41,516 nucleotides of DNA. It comes from an uncultured Desulfovibrio sp. (lineage in GTDB: Bacteria > Desulfobacterota > Desulfovibrionia > Desulfovibrionales > Desulfovibrionaceae). A model generated the notes under the pieces. It saw only the letters and a list, made by a program, of their open reading frames with translations, had not been told where the DNA came from and did not search any database. Every line of letters begins with the position of its first letter. The first letter of the stretch is position 1. Positions 33,101 to 40,090 of this stretch are shown piece by piece. Where the stretch lies: the NCBI GenBank assembly GCA_900547595.1, contig URHE01000009.1, forward strand, positions 1 through 41,516, read 5' to 3'. The position numbers and the translations under genes were made by a program.

Positions 33101-35600
33101 CGCTGGCGTCCTTCACCATGATGGCAAAGTTTCCGGAAAGCGTCAGATCCGTGGGCGAGCCGTCCGGCCCATGCTGCTGGCCGTCTTTGCTCTGGTCATA
33201 GGCATAGTGGTAGTCAACATTCCACTTGCCATCCCCGGTCAGCGTCACATCATCGGGAGTAATAGTCAGCTCCACGCCGTGCATCGTCGCGGCGCCGTCC
33301 ACGCTGACATGGCCATCCTCTATGGTGATGGTGATGCCGCCGACCTGAATGGTGCCGTTTTCGCCATGCAGATCCACGGAAAAACTGCCGTTGCCCTCCG
33401 GGGCATGCGTCTCCGTCCCCCCGTGTTCGGGCTGCGTGCCTTCATCCACAATGATGCTTCCCACCGGTGCTGACGGATTGGCAGGATCCGGGGGCGTAAT
33501 TTCGGGCGCAAAATTCTTGCCGACAGTCAGGGTGATGCTGTCGGTATCCTCATCGCTGTCTGTGGCGATCAGGGTAATCTCCCGGCTGAAGGTGGTATTT
33601 GTGTTGTTCGGCGCGAACGCATAGCTGTAGGTGCCGTCAGCCCCCTTTGTCACGGTCAGGGTGCCCTCATCGAACGTGAATTCCGTCGTCTCGCCGTTCA
33701 CCTTCGTGTGCGTCGCACCGACAGCCGTCAAGGCGTCACTGTCGGCAGCGCCATCCGCGCCATACTTGAGGGTGAAGCTGCCCGCCAGCGTCGTGGGCTC
33801 GGCCGCCGCCTCCACGCCGAACTTCGGGCCGTCATCATGCACTTCCACGTTGAGCGTGCCCTGCGCCGTGGTCTGGTCAGCGTCTGTCACCACAATGTCG
33901 ATGACATCGCTCTTCGCGTCGGCAGCGCCGGTCTTCCCCGCTTGATCATGGGTGATGTGTTCCTTCAGAACATAGCGGTACTCAACCTGCCACTTACCCT
34001 CCACCAGAGTTGCGCCGCTGATGCTCACCTGCACGCCGTTGACCATCAGGGTGCCGGCACCCGTGCAGGAGAATCCGTCAGCACCCTCGGCGACTGTCAG
34101 CTCCACCTGCTGCCCGCCATGGCTCAGAACAATGGAACCTGTCTCGCCATGCAGATCCACATTGAATGTCCCGGATCCAGAAAAGTCATGGTCCGCATGC
34201 ACCCCTGTGCCGTCCTCCAACGCGCCTTCATCCACAATGATGCTTCCCACCGATGCTGACGGCTGGCCAGGATCCGGGGGCGTAATTTCGGGCGCAAAAT
34301 TCTGGCCGACAGTCAGGGTGATGCTGTCGGTATCGGCATCGCTGTCTGTGGCGGTCAGGGTGATCTCCCGGCTGAAGGTGGCGCTGGCCTTGTCGTCCGT
34401 GGGCGTGAACACATAGCTGTAGGTGCCGTCAGCCCCCTTCGTCACGGTCAGGGTGCCCTCATCGAACGAGAATTTCGTCGTGTCGTCGTCCACCTCCGTG
34501 CCCGCCACTCCGTCGGCCTTCAGCGCGCCGCTGTCGGCAGCGCCATCCGCGCCATACGCGAGGGTGAAGCTGCCCTCCAGCGTCGTGGGCTCGCCCGCCG
34601 CCTCCACGCCGAAGTGCGGCTCATCGTCATGCACTTCCACGGTGAGCCTGCCCTCGGCCACATCGCCGGAACCGTCCGTGACCCTGATGGAGATGCCCTC
34701 GGCATCGAACTTCACATCATCATTCACGGCCTTGTCGTGCTCGACATGCCCGGTCAGCTCGTAGCTGTAGCTGACCGTCCACTTGCCGTTGCCATCGCTT
34801 TCGGCGCCAAGGATGATGACCGTAACGCCGTTGACGGTGAAGGTGTTGTCCTCAGCATCGGAGGGCTCAATATGCGTCGTCCCGTCACGGGGGATCTCAA
34901 GCGTGAGGGTTTTTCCGCCGACCGTGAGCTCAATGGAACCGCCCGCCTCGCCATGGACATCCGCCACAAAGGCCCCTGTTCCCTTCGCTGCATGGGCCGT
35001 ATGCTGCCCGGAGCCGGTCTCCATAGCGCCTTCGTCCACCACGATGGCGGCGCCGTTGGTATTGGGGATGGAGGAATCGCCGGGATTTTCGGGCGCCACC
35101 GGCACGTCGATGCCGGGCACGGTATTGACCGGCCCCTGGGCGGCCAGGGCGCCCTCGTCATCCCCGCCGCCCACGGCGTTGGGATGCTCCGTCCACTCGA
35201 AGGAACGGGAAAAGCCCCAGTCCAGCCCGTTGAGGTGGTCGATGCCGTCCGCGAGGTCCGCGTTGCCCCATTCGTGGAAGCGGCCGCCCGTGGGCGTGGT
35301 TCCCGCGCCGGGGCCGGCGGCGGGCATGAGATCCGGCTCGTTCATGGCCGCGAAAAAGTCCGCCGCCGCCACCTCGGTGCCGTCGATGCTGAAGGAGGGC
35401 AGGTTTTCCTCGTTGTATTCCGTATAGAAGCCTTCGAGGTTCAGGCGCGAACCGTCCCCGAACTGAATGGCGAGATCGTCGCCGTCACGGGCAAGCGTGG
35501 CGTCCGTGGCGGGAAAGTCGAAAACGAAACGCGCTTCCGGAGCGCAGGGAATGGACTGCGAGGCGCCCGCTGCGGGCTTTGCGAGAAGGATGTCGGCCAT
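30198..35600 (-). CDS. Giant RTX adhesin, type I-secreted, Lap-like
   Basis: An 1800-residue acidic protein. Residues ~1-90 (MADILLAKPAAGASQ...; DGDDLAIQFGDGSRLNLEGF) form a BapA-prefix/retention-type N-terminal module. PAAG at 93-96 lies where LapG-type proteases cut Lap adhesins. Residues ~180-850 hold three VCBS-like repeat units, each opening with (I/V)VDEG and continuing with DLHGE, EVHDD, GADGTYSY and SREITL(T/I)ATDSD. Residues ~850-1270 are a non-repetitive beta-rich region. RTX calcium-binding nonapeptides follow (GGNGNDLMYG, GGVGKDILFG, GGADQDMLFG, ~1280-1440). The C-terminal region contains two copies of a YD-x2-D-x2-I-x-GG-x-G-(I)D-(F/I)LLAG module, ending in a T1SS-type tail. It would be held at or released from the cell surface and act in attachment or biofilm. 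Clear start: AAGGGGGAACTCACC before ATG. Confidence 0.9.
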   Translation of the reverse strand: MADILLAKPAAGASQSIPCAPEARFVFDFPATDATLARDGDDLAIQFGDGSRLNLEGFYTEYNEENLPSFSIDGTEVAAADFFAAMNEPDLMPAAGPGAGTTPTGGRFHEWGNADLADGIDHLNGLDWGFSRSFEWTEHPNAVGGGDDEGALAAQGPVNTVPGIDVPVAPENPGDSSIPNTNGAAIVVDEGAMETGSGQHTAHAAKGTGAFVADVHGEAGGSIELTVGGKTLTLEIPRDGTTHIEPSDAEDNTFTVNGVTVIILGAESDGNGKWTVSYSYELTGHVEHDKAVNDDVKFDAEGISIRVTDGSGDVAEGRLTVEVHDDEPHFGVEAAGEPTTLEGSFTLAYGADGAADSGALKADGVAGTEVDDDTTKFSFDEGTLTVTKGADGTYSYVFTPTDDKASATFSREITLTATDSDADTDSITLTVGQNFAPEITPPDPGQPSASVGSIIVDEGALEDGTGVHADHDFSGSGTFNVDLHGETGSIVLSHGGQQVELTVAEGADGFSCTGAGTLMVNGVQVSISGATLVEGKWQVEYRYVLKEHITHDQAGKTGAADAKSDVIDIVVTDADQTTAQGTLNVEVHDDGPKFGVEAAAEPTTLAGSFTLKYGADGAADSDALTAVGATHTKVNGETTEFTFDEGTLTVTKGADGTYSYAFAPNNTNTTFSREITLIATDSDEDTDSITLTVGKNFAPEITPPDPANPSAPVGSIIVDEGTQPEHGGTETHAPEGNGSFSVDLHGENGTIQVGGITITIEDGHVSVDGAATMHGVELTITPDDVTLTGDGKWNVDYHYAYDQSKDGQQHGPDGSPTDLTLSGNFAIMVKDASGDTATGQITVDVHDDVTTLDVGEIHHDTIIGSSTSLNFVVGENEVVGGQDGGKGWSAFVDNGWEAGPDAGTWKNPNPDGTHSFAGDGFQWGFQNGYKIIASFVSYKYAEDGSIVVDSLADSSGSIAGTPGYKTLWMTQDGLGVGNDTNGGWSESGKYEISTNPNESLGEYTDKKLKPDFEPDGQSEAIVLEPKNGTVNYGLDITFGNFEGADRAIICFYLTPQNNNDNSLVLMREVSAADLVDGRLTPPIDVPGGYTKAIIAPIKGAGGGNSSFTIKQIDVTKPAWEQSGEITVNHGADGVDGAVTWDWSGVKEQLDGKQVEISGALGAGTYTVNISVDEATGEVFARLSGGTVADFSLNGATLFHGTLVGNTWSIQQFYKYTVNGEEPKFDEGVKFLVKDTDGDEYSAKLPVDMTQTEGIDRFDNVELGFWDKNWGADASKDDARDVLTGGNGNDLMYGRGGNDILLGDEGENFVTAEGDSSGILNGLLRPTWSSGGVAAPAENYDQIWHRLNNSKPNANVEGFENVQLEKILATLEQHEGKGGDDALFGGVGKDILFGMGGNDYLDGGADQDMLFGGSGNDILVYDKNDAIIHGGSGIDILLAGNGAPSLAEMLDSNASNNGPYVGGVEILLKSTSTSHVENLGITSLKALEKYGIELRGDVLVLGALWTLNASESGNGYQIYECKLDDGSTLRLETTLGEGKIEVLPPADTNAANAGHEVDDAAVAALGAEHAATQPGADTEVADLASGEHAAPLQAMRSRPVELAREGADGADGNAEASLAGRAAPHEAAPAQAGEAAAPADGLLFSADSPADSIYAGGDDLIVYDPSDYLIDGGEGIDFLLAGADARHSLADMLGNWEQHGTDNGMPMVHDVEVMLKGVDTSLQNMDTLAEKYGFSMGRDENGQDILILGDQWQKVEGSDNGTTTTYANGDITLETTLTVDTTSAEDHAVQAAANELATSNG
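33441..33862 (-). repeat. Near-identical DNA repeat inside the adhesin, copy A
   Basis: This block and 34227-34655 are highly similar at the DNA level, offset by 786 bp at one end and ~792 bp at the other. They share long identical stretches such as GATCCGGGGGCGTAATTTCG and encode equivalent parts of two VCBS-like units. A third, more diverged unit starts near 35030. Confidence 0.85.
34227..34655 (-). repeat. Near-identical DNA repeat inside the adhesin, copy B
   Basis: Partner of 33441-33862. Both preserve frame (a 786-bp period is 262 codons), so recombination between copies would delete or add a whole in-frame unit. Confidence 0.85.
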
Positions 35601-35706
35601 GGTGAGTTCCCCCTTGGCGTGGCTTCCTGATTCAGGAGCGATTGTTGTTAATTGTTGTAATGGTCATGGATGCCGCGGATCGGTACCGCCTGGCCGTGTC
35701 AGGCCC

Positions 35707-35752
35707 AAAAAACAAAACACCCCGAAACGGACAAAGGCCGTTTCAGGGTGTT
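35707..35752 (-). terminator. Strong terminator between the leader and the adhesin gene (attenuator-like)
   Basis: 15-bp arms (35738-35752 and 35716-35730, one C/A mismatch) around a 7-nt loop, then TTTTGTTTTTT on the minus strand. It faces the same way as the adhesin, 107 bp upstream of its ATG. No annotated gene precedes it on that strand within the 566-bp gap, so it looks like a leader terminator. On the plus strand there is no T-run. Confidence 0.8.
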
Positions 35753-35804
35753 GGCGCCGGGATTTCGGGCACGCGAAACGCCGCGCCCGCGAAGCGCGGG
35801 AGCG

Positions 35805-35843
<39 letters not shown>

Positions 35844-36031
35844 TTGGAGCACCTGCCGTGACAGATGGAACCTCGACACGCGACGCGCCGGGCGGCAATG
35901 CCCCGCGCGCGACAATCTTCGGCGGCGCGCCCGTCATGACGACGCGGCGGCGCCTGGCCGAAAGACCGCCAGAGCCAGTCGAGTTCCAGGGTCGGCAGGA
36001 ACTCTTCCGAAGTACAGCTTCAGATGCCGTC

Positions 36032-36059
36032 AGGGTAGCGGTTCTTCAAAAAAAGTCAA
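36032..36059 (-). promoter_or_regulatory. Candidate promoter for the adhesin leader
   Basis: On the minus strand there is TTGACT (36059-36054), a 16-bp spacer and TACCCT (36037-36032). A transcript from here would cross the CT tract and reach the terminator at 35752-35707, then the adhesin. The -10 is poor. I find no better promoter between the terminator and the adhesin start. Confidence 0.25.
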
Positions 36060-36089
36060 GCGCCCCTCGCGCGCCACGGGAAAAATGGC

Positions 36090-36118
36090 TTTTCTCCCGG
36101 GCGCGTCTGTGGCATACT
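36090..36118 (+). promoter_or_regulatory. Candidate promoter for pgl and downstream genes
   Basis: TTTTCT (36090-36095), a 17-bp spacer and CATACT (36113-36118) with an extended-10 TG at 36110-36111. Start site would be ~42 nt before pgl. Confidence 0.35.
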
Positions 36119-36166
36119 CCGCCTGCGCCGCGCCCTTCCGGAGCGGCCAAACGCAAGGAGCCGCCA

Positions 36167-36928
36167 ATGACGGGCCGCAGCCGTTCCATCCATCTTTCGC
36201 TCCACATCCACAAAACTCCGGAGGCCATGGCCGAGCGCGCCGCCCACCTCTTCGCCGCCGCCTGCGAAGACGCCGTGAGCGAGCGCGGCGTTTTCAGGGT
36301 CGCGCTCTCCGGCGGCCAGACGCCGGTGCCGCTTTTCCACCTGCTCGCCCAGAGCGACTGGGCGGACCGCCTGCCCTGGGACAAGATGGTCTTTTTCTGG
36401 GCGGACGAGCGCTGCGTGGGGCCGGACCACCCCGAAAGCAACTACGGCATGGCCCGGCGCGAACTGCTGAGCCAGGTGCCGGCCACCCATTTTTACCGCA
36501 TGCGCGGAGAGGAAGACCCCGTGGAGGCCGCCGCGCGCTACGAGGCGCAGATCCGCGAGGATTTTGGCCTGGCGCCCGGGGCGCTGCCCCGCTTCGACTT
36601 CATCCTGCTCGGCATGGGCGAGGACGGGCACACGGCCTCCATCTTCCCCAATTCGCCGCTGCTCGGCGTCAAAAAGCCGGAGGAAAAACGCCGCCTCGTG
36701 GCCGATGTCTATGTGCCCGAGCGCAAGGCCGACCGCATCACCCTGACGCTCCCGGTGCTCAACAACGCCCGCTGCTGCATGTTTCTTGTGGCTGGCGCGG
36801 AAAAGCACGCGGCCCTGGCGGACGCCCTCAACCTGCTCACCGAGCCGGTGCTGCCCGCCCAGCTGGTGCGGCCCCGCATCGGCGACCTCATCTGGATCGT
36901 GGACGAGGCGGCGGCTCTGGGCCGCTGA
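36167..36928 (+). CDS. pgl: 6-phosphogluconolactonase (DevB type)
   Basis: This 253-residue protein has the DevB/6PGL signatures: RVALSGGQTPVPLFHLL (substrate loop), VFFWADERCVGPDHPESNYG and LLGMGEDGHTASIFP. It hydrolyses 6-phosphogluconolactone to 6-phosphogluconate in the oxidative pentose phosphate pathway and acts in the cytosol. AAGGAG lies 7 bases before ATG 36167; the frame is open back to 35858 but that part is not family-like and has no ribosome site. No zwf or gnd is adjacent. The sigma-54 activator gene follows 53 bp later on the same strand, an unusual neighbour for a housekeeping enzyme. Confidence 0.93.
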   Translation: MTGRSRSIHLSLHIHKTPEAMAERAAHLFAAACEDAVSERGVFRVALSGGQTPVPLFHLLAQSDWADRLPWDKMVFFWADERCVGPDHPESNYGMARRELLSQVPATHFYRMRGEEDPVEAAARYEAQIREDFGLAPGALPRFDFILLGMGEDGHTASIFPNSPLLGVKKPEEKRRLVADVYVPERKADRITLTLPVLNNARCCMFLVAGAEKHAALADALNLLTEPVLPAQLVRPRIGDLIWIVDEAAALGR

Positions 36929-36981
36929 ACGGCACGGCACCGGCCGACCGTGGACGGCACAGGTGCAAACGCCCGCACGCC

Positions 36982-38823
36982 ATGACAGCACACGCCGCTC
37001 TTGAGGCCCGCCTGCACGCCACTCTGGCCCGGTTGCCCGGGGGCGTCTGCGTTGCGGACGACTGGCGCCTGCTGCATGCCAACGCGGGGCTGCGCGCCCT
37101 GCTGGGCATTGCGGAGACGGACGCGGAGCCGCCCGCGGCCATGCGGGACTGGCTGGCCCAGGGCGCGCTGGAAGGCATCGCCACCAGCGATGCCGACGGC
37201 GAAATTGCGGGGCGGCATGGCCGCCTGCTCTTCCGGCACGGCGCAGGCGCCACCTACCTGATCCACTGGTGGGACGCCCCGGCGGACCATGCCCCCGCCG
37301 AAACCGGGGGCAGCGCCCCGGCCTCCGGCGATGCCGCCCCCGGCGCGCGGCTGCGCTGCTTCACGGCGCAGAAACTGCCGCCGGGCGGTCTGGAACGGGC
37401 GGCGCGCCATTCCCTGCGCGAACTGGACAGCGTGCTTGAATTCATCCACGACGGCATCTGGGTCATCGACGGTCAGGGCGTGACGCGGCGCATCAACCGC
37501 GCCATGGAGCGCATCGCCGGCATCCGCGCCTGCGAGGTGGTGGGCCGCCATGTGAGCGAGCCCCTGCGCGAGGGGCGCTTCAAGACCTGCGTCACCCTGC
37601 GCGCCCTGGAAACGCGGCACACGGTGACGCTGTTCGACGACTATTCCAACGGCAAGCGCTGCCTCAACACGAGCACGCCGATCTTTGACAGGGACGGCAA
37701 GGTCTGGCGCGTCATTGCCGCCATCCGCGACATCACGGAACTGGAGAACCTCCAGACCAAGCTCTCCAACCTTGAAGTCGAGGCGATGGCCTACCGCCTG
37801 CGCGCCCAGGGGCTGGAGGGCGAGAGCAAGAGCGGCCTGCTGGGCCAGAGCCTGCTTGTGCAGCGCGTGCGCCAGGACATCGCCAAGGCCGCCCAGGCCG
37901 AGGCCATGACGCTCATCCTGGGCGAGACCGGCACGGGCAAATCCATGGCGGCCAAACTCATCCACGACATGAGCGCCCGCGCGGACAAGCCCTTTGTGGC
38001 CGTCAACTGCGGCGCCATTCCGCCCGCGCTCATGGAGTCGGAGCTTTTCGGCTACGAGGGGGGCGCCTTCACCGGCGCGGCGCGCGGGGGCAAGCGCGGC
38101 ATGCTGGAGCTCGCCCAGGGGGGGACACTGCTGCTCGACGAGGTGGGCGAGCTTTCCCTGCCCATGCAGGCCAAGCTCCTGCATGTGCTGGACGGGCAGC
38201 CCATCTACCGCGTGGGCGGCACCCAGCCCATCGTGGTCGACACGCGCATCATCGCCGCCACCAACCAGCCCCTGGACAAGATGGTGGCCGATGGCCGCTT
38301 CCGCGAGGACCTTTTTTACCGCCTGCGCGTGCTCTGTGTGGAGATGCCGCCCCTGCGCGAACGGCGCGACGACATCCTTCTGCTCGCCTGGTACTTTCTG
38401 CGCAAGATCGGCCAGGAGACCGGCACCACCAAACGCCTGGACCCGCGCACCGAGCAGATATTCCTGGCCTATGCGTGGCCCGGCAATGTGCGGGAGCTCC
38501 AGAGCGTCGTCCAGTCCCTGCTCACGCTCTGCGAACGGCAGAACATCCTGCCCGGCGACCTGCCCTCCTATATGCGCGGGGCGGCGGAGGAAGCGCCGGA
38601 CCCCGCCGCGCCCCGGGAATCCCTCACATCGGCGGTGGAACGTCTGGAACGGGACATGCTCTCCGTCGCTCTTGCCGAGACCGGCAGCACCTACAAGGCC
38701 GCGCGCCGCCTGGGCATCAGTCAGTCCTCCGTGGTGCGGAAAGCGAAGAAATACGGGCTTCAGGCCAACGGCGTTCCGGGCTGGACAGAACGGCTGGGTC
38801 CCGGGATCGACAGGGAGAAGTGA
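36982..38823 (+). CDS. PAS-AAA+-Fis sigma-54-dependent activator
   Basis: This 613-residue protein has two PAS-like sensor domains (~10-115 and ~145-255; FIHDGIWVIDGQGVTRRINR marks the second), separated by an Ala/Pro linker, and a short coiled coil (ITELENLQTKLSNLEVEAMA). A complete AAA+ sigma-54 interaction domain follows: Walker A GETGTGKS at ~314, GAFTGA near 360, Walker B LLLDEVGE near 383, and RFREDLFYRLRV. A Fis-type helix-turn-helix ends the protein (TYKAARRLGISQSSVVRKAK, ~570-590). The intact GAFTGA loop indicates real sigma-54 activation. With no receiver domain, it probably senses a small molecule or redox state by PAS. Start chosen at 36982, although the ribosome site is weak; a frame running back to 35812 overlaps pgl out of frame and is spurious. 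Its stop overlaps the first marC-like gene (TGATG). Confidence 0.93.
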   Translation: MTAHAALEARLHATLARLPGGVCVADDWRLLHANAGLRALLGIAETDAEPPAAMRDWLAQGALEGIATSDADGEIAGRHGRLLFRHGAGATYLIHWWDAPADHAPAETGGSAPASGDAAPGARLRCFTAQKLPPGGLERAARHSLRELDSVLEFIHDGIWVIDGQGVTRRINRAMERIAGIRACEVVGRHVSEPLREGRFKTCVTLRALETRHTVTLFDDYSNGKRCLNTSTPIFDRDGKVWRVIAAIRDITELENLQTKLSNLEVEAMAYRLRAQGLEGESKSGLLGQSLLVQRVRQDIAKAAQAEAMTLILGETGTGKSMAAKLIHDMSARADKPFVAVNCGAIPPALMESELFGYEGGAFTGAARGGKRGMLELAQGGTLLLDEVGELSLPMQAKLLHVLDGQPIYRVGGTQPIVVDTRIIAATNQPLDKMVADGRFREDLFYRLRVLCVEMPPLRERRDDILLLAWYFLRKIGQETGTTKRLDPRTEQIFLAYAWPGNVRELQSVVQSLLTLCERQNILPGDLPSYMRGAAEEAPDPAAPRESLTSAVERLERDMLSVALAETGSTYKAARRLGISQSSVVRKAKKYGLQANGVPGWTERLGPGIDREK

Positions 38824-39431
38824 TGGAAGAACTCACCGTGGGCAAAATCGTGGGCCTTGCCATCAAGCTCTATGCGCTCATGACCCCGCCCGCCGTGCTC
38901 AGCGCCTTCATCTCGCACATGCGCGGGCACAGCAAGCGCGAGAAATATCTGGTCGCCTGCAAGGCGTCCATCGCCATCTTCATTCTGGGCGAGGTGCTCT
39001 TCATCTTCGGCTCGCACCTTTTCGCCCTGTTCGGCTTCACGCTGGACGCCTTCCGCATCGGCGTGGGGCTGCTCCTCTTCCTCACGGCCATTTCCCTGAT
39101 GAACGAGGACGAAACCGCCCCGCCCGTGCGCCGCGGCGCGGACATCAGCGTGGTGCCGCTCGCCATCCCGCTGGGCATGGGCCCCTCGGCCATCGGCACG
39201 GTCATGGTCCTGGGCGCGCAGTCCACGGGGACGCAGGACCTGCTGGTGGGCACCTTCTGCCTGCTTCTGGCCTCCATCTGGATGGCGGCGCTCCTCTGCC
39301 TGGCGGACCCGGTGCAACGGCTCATCGGGCGCACGGGCATCGCGGTCCTGGCCAAGCTCACGGCGCTTCTGCTCTCGGCCATCGCGGCCCAGGTGATCTT
39401 TACCGGCATCAGGGGATTCCTGCACCAGTAA
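38823..39431 (+). CDS. MarC-family inner-membrane protein (copy 1)
   Basis: This 202-residue protein has about six hydrophobic helices and MarC family features: KLYALMTPPAVLSAFISHMR near the N-terminus, a helix ending LFGFTLDAFRIGVGLLLFL, the central SVVPLAIPLGMGPSAIGTVM, and a C-terminal AIAAQVIFTGIRGFL. MarC proteins were once linked to multiple antibiotic resistance, which was later not supported; true function is unknown, possibly transport. A GGGAGAAGTG ribosome site is present and the ATG overlaps the activator stop by one base. Directly followed by a paralogue at 39471. A role under the control of the upstream sigma-54 regulator is inferred from coupling only. Confidence 0.88.
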   Translation: MEELTVGKIVGLAIKLYALMTPPAVLSAFISHMRGHSKREKYLVACKASIAIFILGEVLFIFGSHLFALFGFTLDAFRIGVGLLLFLTAISLMNEDETAPPVRRGADISVVPLAIPLGMGPSAIGTVMVLGAQSTGTQDLLVGTFCLLLASIWMAALLCLADPVQRLIGRTGIAVLAKLTALLLSAIAAQVIFTGIRGFLHQ

Positions 39432-39470
39432 CGTCCGCAGCGGGCGGAACTCACAAGGGACGGAAACGGC

Positions 39471-40073
39471 ATGGACGGTCTTGTTAGCGATGTGGTGGGA
39501 ACAAGCATCAAGCTGTATGCGCTCATGACCCCGCCGGCGGTGCTCAGCGCCTTTCTGGGCCACACGCGCGACTATGACGCGCGCAAAAAGCACGCCACGG
39601 CACTCAAGACCTCCACGGCCATCTTCATCATCGGCGTGGTGCTCTATCTTTGCGGCTCCAGCCTGTTCGAGCTCTTCGGCTTCACGCTGGACGCCTTCCG
39701 CATCGGCTCCGGCGTCCTGCTCATGCTCACGGCCATCGCCCTCATGCGCGATGACGGCGAAACGGAACACACGCGCACCGAAGGCGACATCAGCGTGGTG
39801 CCGCTCGCCATCCCGCTGGGCATGGGGCCGGCCTCCATCGGCGCGGTCATGGTCATGGGAGCCTCCGCGCGCAGCTCGCACGAGCTGACGCTGGGCGTCT
39901 TTTCGCTGCTGCTGGCGGCGCTGGGCATGTTTCTGCTCCTGCGCATGGCCGACATCGTGGGCCGCCTGCTCCACGCCACGGGCATCGCGGTGCTCGCCAA
40001 GCTCACGGGGCTGCTGCTGGCCGCCATCGCGGCCCAGGTGATCTTTACCGGAGTGCGCGGCTTTCTCGGATAG
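39471..40073 (+). CDS. MarC-family inner-membrane protein (copy 2)
   Basis: A 200-residue paralogue of the preceding protein, aligned along its full length (KLYALMTPPAVLSAFLGHTR; LFGFTLDAFRIGSGVLLMLT; SVVPLAIPLGMGPASIGAVM; AIAAQVIFTGVRGFLG). Membrane topology is the same. The ribosome site GGGACGG precedes the start, with a 39-bp gap from copy 1 and 17 bp to the diguanylate cyclase gene, so all are likely co-transcribed. The pair may form a heteromeric membrane complex, or have diverged in substrate. Confidence 0.88.
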   Translation: MDGLVSDVVGTSIKLYALMTPPAVLSAFLGHTRDYDARKKHATALKTSTAIFIIGVVLYLCGSSLFELFGFTLDAFRIGSGVLLMLTAIALMRDDGETEHTRTEGDISVVPLAIPLGMGPASIGAVMVMGASARSSHELTLGVFSLLLAALGMFLLLRMADIVGRLLHATGIAVLAKLTGLLLAAIAAQVIFTGVRGFLG

Positions 40074-40090
40074 CCGCAGGAGAAATCCAC

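Noticed and set aside
33441..34655. Long repeats in the adhesin as a CRISPR-like array
   Set aside because: Period of 786 bp, in frame within one large coding sequence; no short repeat-spacer structure.
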